64,000 nucleotides of DNA from Diplocarpon mali (taxonomy: Eukaryota; Ascomycota; Leotiomycetes; Helotiales; Drepanopezizaceae). This document shows positions 33,301 to 46,936 of the stretch, in pieces (positions within the stretch are counted from its first letter, which is position 1; every line of letters begins with the position of its first letter). The notes beneath the pieces were generated by a model. The model searched no databases, was not told the origin of the DNA, and saw nothing but the letters and a program-made list of their open reading frames with translations. The DNA lies in NCBI GenBank assembly GCA_024741835.1, contig JAENRP010000001.1:62001-126000 (forward strand), read 5' to 3'. The position numbers and the translations under genes were made by a program.

Positions 33301-36300
33301 CGCCAGGTACCGCGCGTTCTACTCTCGACCCGAGAATCAGCCTCCCATCATCAAGGACACCATGGCAGCGTTCCCTTCGGCCTACGCCGAGACCCAGATT
33401 GACGTCGACCCCAACGACGCGCCAACGGAGATGGCGGCGTACAAAAGATTCATATTCCTGGGCATCTTCGCGGTCCCGGCGCTGATCGATATCATGATGT
33501 TGTCCATGACAGGCCACGGTTTGTATCTCAGTGGCGGCGAAGAAGGCGAAGGGTACATGACGCACGGCGAGCAGCACAGCGCCACCACCGCACTGATGAT
33601 ATCCCTCCTCCTATCTGGCGCGATAGGGACCTGGATCACCCGCGGCAGCACCTACTACCTCTCCTCAATGGCTTTCTCCGCCATGAACTACTTCGTCGTC
33701 ACTCGGCTGCTCGGGGGCCTCGCCTTGACGCTCATTGTCGGCATCGTGGGCTTCATTGCATTCTCGTGCACGGTATCGGTCTACCACGCCACCGTGTTCT
33801 TTCTCTATCTCGTGGTCCTCACGGCACATCTCTTGCTCTTAGCAGCGCTTGCCAACTACCAGTTTGTCGGCTCTCCATTCCAGTCCGGGCGAGCGACTAT
33901 AATCTTCTGCATCCCGATCTTATTTGTGTCACCCATCATCACCATATTCGTCCCGAATCACGACGTTGCGATCTACCTAACCGTGCTGTACATCTTTGCC
34001 AGCATGCTGTTCATTGGGGTCCTTCGCGCGGGGTCCCAATGGACGACGTGGTATCAGAAGATCACGTTTGTCGACGACGCGGCTCTTCGGAGGTGGTACG
34101 TCGACAACAAGACTCCCAGTACGCCTGGCATCGAGAAGATGTCTGATCCGGCCGTCTTGGAATTTGCACGCCAGGCCTTGTTGCACGATGTCCTGGCCGA
34201 GAAGAAAAAGTCCATCTTCGCGAAGAAAGCGGCCGACCCGCTCGTCGTGAAGCTGGCATCCTCGTTTGAGGCTAGCAATTTCTTGATGGACTGGTACTGT
34301 CGTTTCACGGGTGTATCCAAGCCGATTCTGTTCAGCTCGGCGTGGAATGTGCAGACCAAGGCCGCCCTCTCCTCGATACAGAAGTCTCAGCTCGGAATGC
34401 GCTTCCACAACGGATTCCTGCATTGGCGCCAGGCAGGTGATGAGATTGGGTGTACGATGCTGTTATTTCTCGTTGCGCTGCTTGACAAATGGATCTCGCT
34501 GCTTGATGGTGGTGATCTGATCGGCCTCACCAGCTCCAACACCTCCCTTACCATGCCGGTTGGTTTTGGACTCGCCTACTACCTCGTGGGCGCTGTGGTG
34601 CTTGACTTTAATGCCAACAAGCTGCACGAGCTCGCAGCAAGAGGCGATGAGAACGTTATCCCAACAGACTCGGATATCGCCCACGCGCTAAAGCAAAAGT
34701 CGGATTACCTGAGAAGATTGTACTGGAAAACCCTTGGTCGGTTCTTGCTGCTACACGTCTGGGGATTGGCCGTAACGTCAATGCTTTTGTGGCTCTTCTC
34801 CCGTACCGGGAGTGGCGAAGGCACTATTATCTATTTGTCTTACGTGCTGGCATATACAGGTCTCTTGTGGTACCAGTACACGCAGATCTTCTGTGAACGA
34901 CAAGAATTGATGCCGCTTCTCGTTGCGATCGCTGTTGGTCTACCTCTAGGTCTTATTCTCAATCACGAGGCCGATGGCTTCTACTACGGTAAGATCATCG
35001 CGCTTGGTACCGCGACCTGGACTCCAGCAATTCTGTCTCTCTGGGCCGGCAAAATCGTTGGCCCCGCCGGGGGGAAGCTGCGTCCTCTGTCGACGTCCAA
35101 CGGACAATACAACGCCTACTCTAGCCCCGGTGCAGATCACGCCTGGTCCCAGCCAGAGCTCCAAAGCCTGTACGATCAGCTCTCCGATTTCTCGGCGAAA
35201 GAACATCTCGTCGTCGATCCAGATTCTGACTTTGGGGGCCATGTCAAGCTAACGCTGGACCACTGCGCCCGCGCCGAGCATCCCGAGCTAGTCAAGCGCG
35301 CGTTTCCTGAAAGCGGAGCCCTACTCAAGCTCAGTATAAAGATGTTCCGGGAGCGGTTCATCCAAGTCGAGCTCATCTCATCAGACTGCTACTCGGACCC
35401 GAGTATGCGTGCCATCAGCTCCGTTCAAGGCGACCAGATAAGACTCCTTGTCGCGTGCGAGACAAAGCGTTTCCACATTAGCCATGATCCGCTGCAGAGC
35501 TTATACTGGGATGTTGCGGAGCTGGTGGTGCAGGTCACTGCGGAGAGGTATCTCGGTTTCAACACAAACGACTCGCTGCTCGTGAGGACGCTCTGGTTGA
35601 GTAATGGCATCTGGAACAGGATCACAGGGCCGGATATGTTAGAGCGCTACCTCGGGCTGCAGAGCGACAACATAGCGGAGACCACGCAATATCTCCAAAA
35701 ATATATCCTTCGGAATACCTGCCTGGGGTTCGACTGCAACCTGGATACCGATGACATGCCCGCAGAACTCAGGGGATTCATCGTCAACCGCTGTCTCGGC
35801 GTCGCTGGTTCTTTGACGGGTGATCAAGTGACTCAGTTGAATCGTAAGCTGAATCACACCTCAGGCTTATCCTTCGAGACATACGTAGCTCGTTGCAACT
35901 ACGCCGTCGTCTCTGGCTCCCAAATGCTAGCGCGTGTCAAAGTCCGGGCTAGCCAGGACAATTTCTCGCTCGGCAGCATCAGACCATTCAGCTCTCAACG
36001 ACAGAGCTATCACCGCTCTACCTCCTGTGGCTCCAACGAGAACGAATCTGCTCAGCAGGCGAGCCTCCCCTCGATATCCCCTTCCGAATCTTCCGGGTCT
36101 TCCTTTCGGGTCGCGGATCTGCTTGCGCATGCTACCCCGCCAAAACTGTCTCGGTATGAGCGCGCCTTACACATTTCGGGCGCCGTCTACCACTTCACCG
36201 GTAATCTGTGCAAGTTTTTCATGGTCGCCTTTATCGCGGACCCAGAATACCAGAGGGAGCTGCGGTGTAGTTTCCCTGGCAACTCACATGTCGGGAATAC

Positions 36301-39300
36301 AATCACGAGATTCCTCCTGCTGTCGATCTGGCTGTGGTCCAAGGCCATCCAGCGGTTGTTCCTCCCCGTGTTCCTGTTCCACAACCGCAAGAATGTCGTC
36401 TCAACTTGGAAGAATATTCGCGGGAGGGAAGTCTCAATCAAGAAACGACGGATCATGATATGTAGCTCGGAGGGAGTGTCAACGGGTTTCATCCACACGA
36501 TCAATGATTCAAGCTTCAAGCTCCTCCAGTACGAAGGAGATCACAAGACGGAACCTTCCATAAAAGAGAGTCTCATCTCTGTTAGCATGTACGGCAACGA
36601 CATGTCCCTCAAGCGTCGCTTGCAGATGGAGAAAGGCATCACTGTCAACGACTACACGTATCAGTATAGAAAAGTAGACCCGAATGCCTCGCGACGGCTT
36701 TCGCGGGCGGACATACTGAAATATCCTATCACAAGGACAGGTATTGCGGGGAGGGACAAGCTTCAGGATGTGCAGTACAACTCCAAAGGGCAGATTGACT
36801 CTGGCTCGTATCTTTTGGACGGTAATTTGGTGCGCTTCAAGTACCACTACCAAAACACCGGCAGACACATCGGTGCTCTCCTGAGAGCCAAGTTTGTTCT
36901 TCCACACATGAGCTGCACTGTTGAGTGGTGTGCGCCTCCTCTCCGCAATTTGGAGAGGCTCGATTCGTGGATTTCGCATTCTCAAGTGACGGTGGCTACC
37001 TTTGTCGTCGGGCATGATGTTTGGGAAAGCAAATACTGCTACGGCCACAAGTTGCAGCCGACTATTGTCACGACCCTGAATGGGCAGAAAGCTGATACGC
37101 CTGATTTCATCTTGTACGATCACCTCAACGTGTTGAAGAAGCCAGAGCACGTCAGCTTCCTCGACGATAACCCTCTCTACGGCTTTACCTCCACCCGTAC
37201 GGGCGCTTTGTCGCGCTGGCTGGGGCTTGATACCCGTCGCTTCCCTGTCTCGACCTCGCAATCGCGGTCATGGCTGTGGAAAGCCTGGAAAGATGATCCT
37301 GCCTTTGACGGCGTGATTGCCCGCTGGCTAGACGAGCGACTTCTCCGCCGCGACAAAGTCCTCGCCGAGTACTGGTGCAAGCGAGACATGGCCAAATTAG
37401 ACGCCGCAGAAGCCTATCTAGATCAAAATAGGGATGCCATCATGGCTCACGCGGATTTGGACAGAATGGTTTCTAGTTGGACCCCGCTGGCAATCAAAAT
37501 CAACGACCTGTACAGTTTCGGCCAAGGAGGTGATGCGTGTAGCCGCACCCGCCCGGATGACACCACCCAAGAACACGACGAGGAGGCTGCGATACATGTC
37601 ATCGCGGTTGATACGGAGACCTGGCTGAACGAAGGCGGTGGAGTCGCAGCCCGTCGCAATGATTTTGCCAACAATATGCGTACGATCAATTGGCACATGG
37701 TTGTCGAGTCTGCCAACGACCTTGGTATACCCAAGCGGCAAATTGGGCGCAACGTCCATTCGTTGAAAGTCATTCCGCTCTGTGGTCTGGAATTCATGAC
37801 ACCCATTCACGGGCTGTTCAACAACCGCCTCGATTCCGAGGTGGAGCATATCACGACACGTACCATCTTCTTGGATATTGAGCTGAACTTCGTCCCCATC
37901 CTGACAGCTCTCGTCCGCGGGGCAAGATCTCTGGACTTCTCCATGGCAGATATCAAGCAAGTGACACGCGCTCTTATTAACCTCAATGCATACTTCGAAG
38001 ACGGCCGCCATTGGGGCGCCGTCTGGCGGAGTGATGCCGTCAAGTCGGCCTGGAGGAATCTCTGGCTTTCTCAGAAATCTGATAACTCCCTGCCATCCAC
38101 ACAGTGGTTTACCACCGAATTGCCTACCCTAGGCCAACTGGACCAAGGGCTTGAGCTCTGGTCCCGCTACTTGTTCATCTACTCCATCCCTATCCCCGAA
38201 AAGATGCCCTCTGTCTTCCAAGCCTCGCACCACAGCGTCTCTGCCTCCTATGGCATCGTATGTAAGTTTAAGCGGGGTTGCACTCTGCAGATCTGGGACC
38301 ATACTATCAGCTGGCGGGACACAAACATGTCTCTCTCATCTGCGTTGTGTGCACTGTCACCCTTCACGAGAAACTCACTGTTAGGACTCATGCGAGTTAC
38401 GAGCGTGCTGACGCTGCACCATGCTGATACGATCTTGCCTTGCGTGGACCTTCTCAACCCGACCTGGGAGATGGAGATTGGGACTTGTCAGGGTAAGATC
38501 GAGAACCGGGAGCTGTTCAGGAGGAAGATTGATCCGGTTGTTAATGGGATTACGGACATGGAGGTGGGTTTGTTTTCGCTCGTGGGCTGGATGCAAGACT
38601 AATATTCCATAGCGATTTGCGCCGGTGCAGGAGATCAAGACGGAGAAGCCGACTGTTACCATGCTTTCTCATCTCTGGTATGTTGACATCAACCGTTTTG
38701 AGCACAGAAGAAGCAAGGACGACTTACTAATAGTATACAGGTTCGCAATAGACGTCAAGACCGCCCTACTTGCCGCCGACATCATTGTCAACAGATGGGG
38801 CTTTACCCACTACAATCTCGAGGTCTACGGAGCTGTAGATAAATCGCCTTCCTACACCACCGGCTGCCAGGAGATCATCGCGACCAAGTCCCTCCGTCAC
38901 AACGTCGCCCTGAAGGGCGAAGCAGACCCCATCGCCGTTCTCTCCCGCACATGGGTCTTTCTCGACTCGTCCACCTCCGAAGGCTCACCCCTATCCCTCG
39001 GCGAGGCGGCCCTGACCGGCACCCCCGTAGTCTGCACCGACGTCGGTGCCTGTCTGCGTGTGCTCACCGACCCGGCATCAGGGGCCTGCTACTCGGCCAT
39101 CGTAGCACCCAACGACGCACTGGATATGGCCCGGGCGCAGATCAAGATGCTCGCCCTCCTCGACGAGTGGGCCGTCTACGCCGACCCGTCATCCCCCGAG
39201 ACGAGTGACGCTTCGTTCCCACTCAGCCCGAGCCCTGCAGATGTGGCACGCATTACGCGCCGCATGTACGAGCAGGCTGCTGCACGCCGGCGCCTTGGTA

Positions 39301-39719
39301 TGCGAAGCCGCGAGATCGTGCAGAAAAGTTTCAGCGAGGATAGGTACCTGAGGGAGCACGAGCAGATGCTGTGGATTGGCCAGGCGAGGAAGGAAATGGC
39401 GCAGCCGCTTGCTCATGTTGGGGCCCCGGCTGCGGCGGGGCTGGGCATGTCGATGCCGCAGCCGAGCCTGACGAGGCAAAGCGTGGCGAGTCTGCGGGAA
39501 GAGGTTTCGTCTAGTATAACGAGCTGGAGCGAGAGGAGCTCGCCGCCAACTTTTGTGATGGGTGGACAGGAGTTTTTCGGGGCTGGGAGGAAGGTTCAGG
39601 GTATGGTCAGCGTGGTGCAAGTGAAGAGCCAGAAGGCCAGGAAACACATCGTCTCGACGCTCGCGGGGGAGGTGGTGGAGCCTAGTCGGTGGATGGCGCG
39701 GGGTAATGATAACGAGTGA
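30345..39719 (+). CDS. gtb3: Giant membrane glycosyltransferase, PelF-like GT4 (Gtb3-like)
   Basis: This probably polymerises, and may export, galactosaminogalactan. Six exons are inferred: 30345-30572, 30624-30770, 30847-31788, 31901-38563, 38613-38677 and 38741-39719. All phases agree, giving about 3007 aa. Layout: disordered N-terminus; one membrane helix (LISLGLASIAVGVSYIIFLL, about residues 92-115); a region with alternating strands and helices suggesting a TIM barrel (LGVYLGP, RFVGRLDL, GLEIYIETSA, DFHVFVWET; about 180-440); a helical region; about 11 membrane helices (about 957-1490); a soluble domain; further hydrophobic helices (about 1873-1935); and a C-terminal PelF-like/GT4 module from about 2330. 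The GT4 module shows ETWLNEGGGVAARRNDFANN, VIPLCGLEFMTPIHGLF and the Ex7E motif EGSPLSLGE. A Ser/Pro-rich tail follows. Exons 1-2 are the least certain. The gene is divergent from agd3. Confidence 0.82.
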
Positions 39720-42587
39720 TGCTCGGCGTTGACATGGCGTTTATTTGTCTCGTTTCGTTTTGGTGGGTCGGATCGAGCGGGACGGCGTTTAAGCGAGGGT
39801 TGGTTGGGAAAGGAGACGGGACACGGTTTGGGGGAAAAGAAAAGGATAGCATAAAAGCATGGGAAAAGGTAGAAGAACATGCACAGTGGGGGTGGGTATT
39901 TGCTTGGTTGCATGAATTGGTTCATGGCAGCACAGTATAGCATTGTACACTAGAGCTTACCCTTAAAGTCAGGGTCTGAGCCTGACTCTAAATCTGTTTT
40001 AAAGTAAATTATTTGTAGATTAGATTCTATTCTAGTGTATTATATATAATTATAATACATTTTCTGACGAGTACTCGATGATCCGATAGCTGTATCTATT
40101 TCAAGATGGTAAGGGTGCAAGGACAAACAATCAAAAAATTAGGTGCTGGTTGATGTTGATGTTGGTTTTTTTTTTAGGTATAGCACAGATAGTAAGTAGA
40201 CTGCAGTGATTTACTGCGGAGAAGACTATTCTCTTGCTTTGACTAGTCACGTGCTCAAATATTCCAGAATAGATCCATCACGTCAGTCATCTAGCATGGA
40301 GTATATTACCCAGACCTCTAGACCTCAAGGCTCAAGTGCAAGATACGGCGTGGCGTTGTGGCTGGGTCCTACTACTTTTCGCTTATCGCTCAATTTGAAA
40401 TGGATCGTAAACAAACGTGTAAATCAAGTATACAATCCCAGCCTATAATCATTTTGATATCAAGACATGCGGATGCGAAGATAGAACAGTTTCAGACTAA
40501 GGGCGGTCAACATTGCGTATCACCATCTCCCTACTCTGTGAGATTATACTCCTGAAAGCGTGTGCGCTGTGGAAACTGCTGGTCTTGGCTAGATAGATAA
40601 GCAACGCAAGTAAGTCAGTAGCGAACTGGTCCTTGTGCATGAGACGTGATATTGAAAACGGCGATCTGTATTACGTGTGATATCCCTCCCCTAGCTGGGC
40701 TACGAACTGACTTGTGCTATCGATGTGAACGCCGATGCTGATGTCGATACTGGTCCTGATCCTGTTTGCTAACCTGCCATATCTCCGCGCCATTTCAGCT
40801 CCGGAGTCGCGGAGACTGCCGGTGGATGCTGTGGCTCCATTGTGAGCATCTGTATAGTCGTGCCCTGAGGATGGATTCCCTCATACTCCTACCTAGCACC
40901 TCTCCCCGGCATGAGTTCTAGCCTACGCCCCCCTCCAAGCTTTCTCCCGGCGAGCTACGTGCGCCTGCACAGCGGCGGCGGCGATATCCACGCATCTCCT
41001 CCCCCGCCATCTCCCTGGCTGCCGCGTTCAGCACCCCTGCGCACTGCAGCTGTGACTCCGCCCTGGGGGCGTCTGTCCCTGGTAGCGTAGCCGGCATCAG
41101 CTTCTCTCGAGGGTCTCCCCACCGGGAAAGATCCCGGTCTGGCGATGGGGCTGTCGGGAAAGGGGACGCTTTGTTGATGGTGAATGGAAGGGTGGCGGGA
41201 GTCGGTTAATGGGGCTCTGCCGGGCTTCATGGCTGGAGCCGGACAGGGAGGGGTGTTGGGAGGGTTTGAGAGCGTGATGGGTGAGGAGGGGATTGGGAGG
41301 TCCGCGAAGGGCGTAGATGTGGATGAGCTGAGATGAGGTGCAGTGAGGTGAGAGGAGGCGGAACAAGAGATTCGAACAAGGAGAAAAGAGTGCCTCTTTT
41401 GAGTAAAGAATTTAACAGTAAATGTGCAAACAAAGGACGCTAGCTATGCCACTCGAAGAACACATAGCACGAGGATCTCCGAGGGATTGAAAAGGCTCGA
41501 CATATCTCTTCGCTATGCTGTTACTATGAAGACTATTTAATGAGCATTTTTGTTTTTAAAAAAGGGAGAGAGACAACGCCTAGCTCCAAGGGAACGCAAG
41601 ACCTGCAAATCCCTGTTTCAAATCCAACCCGACCTTATGTGTTTGTCTCAGAAGTCCAGATAAGAGCCACAGAGATATTACGTGATGTTCAAAATGCAAG
41701 AGGACAGGACGCGCTGGATGCCTCTACAGTTGACTAGCGATCCTTGCTTACATGTGTTGCGAACCAAATCATAGCCCGCAGCACACACACACACACACAT
41801 ATATATATAAATGTATACATCTCCCTCCGTGTCAACCATTCTATAAGCAGAAATCGGTGCGCCGACTAGAATTCGCTGGTGCCGACCTTTGCTACTTCGT
41901 AGTATCATTACTGCCAGCTTGTAACACGCGTATGATAAAACCAATTATGCCAAATAAATGTCGACGCAAAATGCATGTCGATCTAGAGCCATCATCTCAT
42001 ATTTTTACTGAATTCGTTGCGAAATGGCCTGTATACTCAGGGTGAAAGGGATTTCGGCTGGGTGTTGGCTCGTTTATGCTGTTCAAGCTAAACAGGCTGA
42101 GAAACTCTGGATTTAGTTAGATGTACGTAATTTGAGTAAGGTTGAAATACCCGGCCGATCAGTCTGCGAAAATCGATTTCAGGGGTAGGCGGAACCTCGC
42201 CTCCTGTCGGGAGCTCCGGAGAATAGCTGACGTTGACGCTCTTGCAACTCGGCCAAGTAAGGGTGAGACGTCTTTTCCGTTGAGTAGAGCATGCGCTTGA
42301 TTCCTCCCTCAGTAGTGTAAAACGCCACTCGAAAGTTGACGCAGTACAAATGTTCAAATGGAGATATCATCATGCCCAAAATAGTAACCAGTACAGGGAA
42401 TAAAGCCTCTCCAACATAGACAAAATACAGGCGCCATTTTCAATTTCAGGGGTATCAAATCATGGGTATAAATATGCTCATCACATAGCCATCCATTCCA
42501 ATCCAGCACCGCAGAGCAATTAGTAACCCAGTCTCCCCCAACGCCAACGCATATTCCGGTATCCATCCATTGAAATTATACCTTCCC
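39720..42587. other. Intergenic region between gtb3-like and histidine kinase genes
   Basis: The 3' regions of two convergent genes face each other. No frame has domain similarity. A CA/TA microsatellite lies at 41777-41808 and short AT-rich stretches at 39990-40060. Frames at 40955-41433 (minus) are low-complexity Pro/Ser/Arg and overlap each other. Confidence 0.5.
41777..41808. repeat. CA/TA microsatellite
   Basis: A run of about nine CA units passes directly into about five TA units. Simple sequence repeat in an intergenic region. Confidence 0.85.
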
Positions 42588-45500
42588 TCACCTCATCTCA
42601 CCCTTCGTATTCCCATTCCCACAGAAATCCAACGGATCTAGCTCCAGGATAGGTTTCAAGCTCTTCATCGGCACTGGCTTCACGATATACATATCTACCC
42701 CGCTCTCCGCCGCCTCGCGCTGGTACTGGTCGGAGGAGAAGCATGTAAGCGCAATAATACGTGTTCGTTGGAGAGCGTGCTGGGATTCGAAGGCACGGAT
42801 ATGGCGGGTGGAAGTCAAGCCGTCCATTACTGGCATTGAGAGGTCTATTGCGGGTGAGATTAGTTAGAGGCTTAGAGGATGGTCAATGCAGGATTTACGA
42901 GGGTGGGGTGATCAGTGGGCATGGAAGAAGGGGATCAGAGGGTGCCGAGGTAGATCAGAGGGAGAGAGTGCGTACCCATGAAGATGAGCTTAAATGCTGC
43001 AGAGTCTGCTTGGAATTTTTCGAGGGCTTCGAGACCGTTGGTTGCTGTAACGAACTCTTGCTTGGCGCCTTTCATGTATTGTGAGAGGACCTGCGATTCG
43101 GTTAGACATTTGCTGCCATGGCGAACTGATGCCTCGGGTGTACCTTGAGGTTCACAATGTTATCTTCGACAATGAGGACTTTTTTTCTGGTCGAATTAGC
43201 CGGCGGGGGCAGCACATTAGACGAGGGACTGTCCGTGACGGGCGGGGTTTTGACATCACGCTTCGTGTCGCTTGGGGATGGCGGAAGAGGTAAGGACACT
43301 TTTCCGACTTCTCTTGCCGGTATGTGCACCATTTCAGCTTCGTCCGTCGTTCCATCGGATTCATTCTGGTGCTCGATCTGCTGATAAATTTGGGGTAAAA
43401 TCACATGCGAAGACTGCCCCGGGACGGGAGGTTTGAGAGTTGATTTTGTTGCTGCTGGTGTATTTAAACAGAGCCTCAGAATTCTCGCAAATTTATGGGG
43501 TCCAACACTACATGATTGTTAGTTTGATTTTCAGGGCCAACTACCTAGATCACTGGCTGAGAGTCGCGAAACCAGAGGCACTTACGGCATTGACATGGAG
43601 TGGATTCCTTCACTGGCACGCAGACGAGACTCTGATACGTCTTCAAACACAATCAATGGATTGTCGTCTACATGAGCATACTGTGGATCCAATTTCGAGC
43701 GGAGAACTAGTGAGAACCCTCTACCTGGGGATACTAGGATAGAGGAAGTGCTGACTTCCATGCCAAACCAATCGGACGCCATATTGGTCAATGATCGTTT
43801 GAGCGCCAACATGGACCTGGCACGAGGCGTCAACATCCCAGTTGGTGTTTCGCCCAGATCTGGATAATAGTCGAAGCCAACCAAGCACAACTTGAGACCT
43901 TTACATCTGGCTCGGACATCGTTGATCAAATCGACGGGCTCCGAAGACGGCAACTCGGAGGGTGAGTCAAGTGGTACGGTTACTTCCATCTTTGTACCAT
44001 GTTTGAGCTCGCTTTGAACGTGGATCTGACCATCAAGATTCTCCACTAGCTGGTGAACGATAGAAAGACCGAGTCCAGTACCGGCCGACATGTGATTCTC
44101 TTGGACAAAAGGTGTGAATAGGTGGTACTTGATATATTCTTCAGATATCCCCTTGCCGGAATCTTCGATCTGGAGCGTAACGCTTTGTCGACCTGGACAT
44201 TGTGTCGGAAGGGTATTACTTTTCAGGGAAACGTGGATAAATCCGGAGTCGGTAAACTTCAGCGCATTCCCAACCAGATTCATGACAATCCTCGTCCATA
44301 CGCCAACGTGTGATTCCAGGAGCCAGGATGCTTTCCAGTCGATACTCAAGATCATCATAACCTTCTTGCTCTGCAAAGGATCGGGCACTACAGCTCCGTA
44401 AGAGGCATCCAGAGATCCAAGTGTCAACTTGCGGAAATTGTGTCCAATTGAGACCCCCTCTACAACGGTTTCGACTAGATCGCTCAAATCAAGCCTTGTA
44501 ACTGCCTTGGTATCCGGGCCCGACAGCCTACCAGGCTGGGAGGATTCTGCTGTGCTGCTAGCACTCATCGTCTTTGTTGTTCTGGTGAAATCGAGGCTGC
44601 AAGAGTCAGCATAAAACAGGTCAAGTGACTGAAGATACATTACATTTGATCCACCGTGTCCAGCAAGACTTCGCCGCAAACCGTGATAGTCCTGATAATG
44701 TCGTCTTGCATCGGGCCACTCGAAGCCTGCCGCAAAGCATCGGTACTAGCGAGAACGCCATGCAGTGGTGTTCGAAGTTCGTGGCTGACCGAAGAGATGA
44801 AGTCCGATTTCTGCATATCTGCGGCCATCACGTCTAGTCGAGACTTCTCTGACATAATACAGCTCGTGAAAGCTGCCAAATATGTGACATCCGATGATTG
44901 AATGACCCTTGCGTAGTCTTTCGTCCATGATAGACATCCTGCAAACCCTGTATTGAGGAGCACGTTAAATCTTGGTGGATAAGCTCGGCCTGATAAATGT
45001 AGCGCCCCCCTCCCCGTCTTCCCGCTCTGAAATCGATAAAGCAAACATGGAAAAGGTCACAGCTCACATTGGTCTCTGTAAGTATCCCAGAGGGGGTAAA
45101 ATACGATTGACTGTGCACCAGGACAAATTTCGAGTAGGTCCCTGGCCCATCGCTTCTTCTCGTCGAGATCCACTATCATCTCAGCTGTATCGGACCCGGA
45201 ATCCGTAGCAGGACTGGCGGCGGTATTGTTCTGCAAAAGCTCGCCATCTGGATTAAAGACGAAGACATGGCCGTCTTTGTACTTTTTTAAGAGACCTCGT
45301 AGTACGGCCCGGGGCAGAGAAGGTTTTTTGGTCGACTGGGAGGTCGCTTTAGTATGCGGTGTGTCTTCTTCAACACAACCGAGTACTTCGGCCAGCGACG
45401 AGCGCCGGAGACTTGCTGAATCTCTGGAGGGAGCTGGGAACGAATGCCGGGAGGAATGCAGAGAATCGAGAGCGCCAGAACCCTGACTGTAGGCGTGTTT

Positions 45501-46936
45501 GAGACTGTGCGGCATAGCTTTGGGGCTTAGTGGCGAAGAAGGATCAGAGCGGATCTCGGGCTTTTTCACTGGATCGATGTCAGGCCCGTAGAATGAAGCA
45601 TCAATGAACATAACACCATCTAGCTCCAAGGCCTCCCGCAGTCGATAGCATGCGCGTGAAAACATTTGTTGCACACTAGCAGCGGCTGTCTGCTTTGGCG
45701 CGAAATCATTCATAGAAAGCCTCCGTTCGAGGGGAAGCAGGTCCGGTAGGTTTGCATTTGGACCGGATGATGGGCGAAGGAGTTGCTGTACAGGTGCCGG
45801 TTCTTCAGTATGCGGCTGAACTTGCGGATCAGGGACCGCGTGGTCCGTGAAAGGGCCTGGCGCGGGCGAGACGATCAATCCACAACTCCTAGACGAAAAG
45901 TCTGAGATGGTGCGCACAGTGCCCATCTGAAGGGGTGCAGGCAGCTTTGCAAGCGTACTTTGGCTACGATGGGGGTGAGACCAGGTCTCTGGAAAGGGCT
46001 TTTTCTCAACAAAGTCCCCGAGGCTCTTCAGTCGTCGATCGGCTTGTTGGAGATTCCGCTGCATTGCAACCAGGTCAAGATGATTCATGATGGAAGATGC
46101 GATCTCTTTGAGGATGTCTATGCCTTTCCAGTCAGACTCATGCCTCGGCTTGTTATCCACTACGCAGAGAGTGCCAATGACATGGCCAGTCGGGCTGTGG
46201 ATGGGGACTTCAGCGTAGAATCTCATGTGGGGCCATCCTACCACATATGGCCGCCCCTTCAGCCAGTCTATGGCAGACATGTCGTTCATAATATAGCACT
46301 CTTGGTTGGCCGTGACCAGGGGCGTGGTCACATTGAGACTCCTATCTTTTGCAGTGAAGACTTGGAGAGTCTGGTAGCGTCAGTATGGGGCTGGATGCAT
46401 CGACTCTGGATCGGAGGGGGGAACTTTTCAGAGCGGGCACATACGTTCGGACAGACTCCCCAGACCCGGTCCAGCACTCGGGGACCCAGATAAACCTCGT
46501 CGCCCGAGTCACATTGATCCTGCGCCAGCAGCGAAACACTCCGCGTTGCCTCGGCAAGAATGTATTGGTAGTCGTGGTCCATGAGAGATATGAAGCTCCT
46601 CTCGCAGTTCAGGCGGTATGCCGCGAGTTGTGTAAACGCAGTCAAAGTAGGATCGTGCACGAGCAATCTGGATTCGTCTGGCGCCGCGGTATCCTCCGGC
46701 ATAGAAAGAGCAACTGCAGCATCATTGGCGCAAGATTCGACGTCGGTATCTGGAGGAATGATCTTCGGCGTCGATTCTGTCCTTGGGTTAAGCTTTGGTT
46801 TGTAATATCTGGAGGCGCGGGGGGCAGTCAGTCCACGTCTTGCGCGAACACTTGGGGGACGAGAGTGGACAGACCTCATCAGATCCCGCACTCGAGCCCG
46901 CTCCTGGTCCAGCGCGCTCTGCTCCTGTGCTAGCAT
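42588..46936 (-). CDS. Hybrid histidine kinase with GAF domains
   Basis: A multistep phosphorelay sensor kinase. Seven exons fit in phase: 46936-46445, 46370-45068, 44947-44644, 44596-43586, 43474-43144, 43090-42976 and 42844-42588, giving about 1270 aa. No membrane helix is seen, so it is probably cytoplasmic. An N-terminal GAF-like domain (about 90-310) contains LTAFTQLAAYRLNCERSFIS and WGVCPN/TLQVFTAKDR across intron 1. A second GAF-like region lies near 400-600. Then come the HisKA box SHELRTPLHG (His654), HATPase boxes NLVGNALKFTDSG, DSGKGIS and GTGLGLSIVHQ, and a C-terminal receiver with LIVEDN, the phospho-acceptor Asp1185 in FMDLSMPVMDG, IIALT and IVKPVP. All key residues are present. 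An intron splits the Asp1185 codon. The exon 5 acceptor (CTGAG before 43474) is the weakest junction. I do not assign a numbered kinase group. Confidence 0.88.

Noticed and set aside
38625..39719. 364-codon frame as an independent GT4 glycosyltransferase
   Set aside because: Two short in-phase introns connect it to the preceding PelF-like part; alone it would lack the N-terminal half of the GT4 fold.
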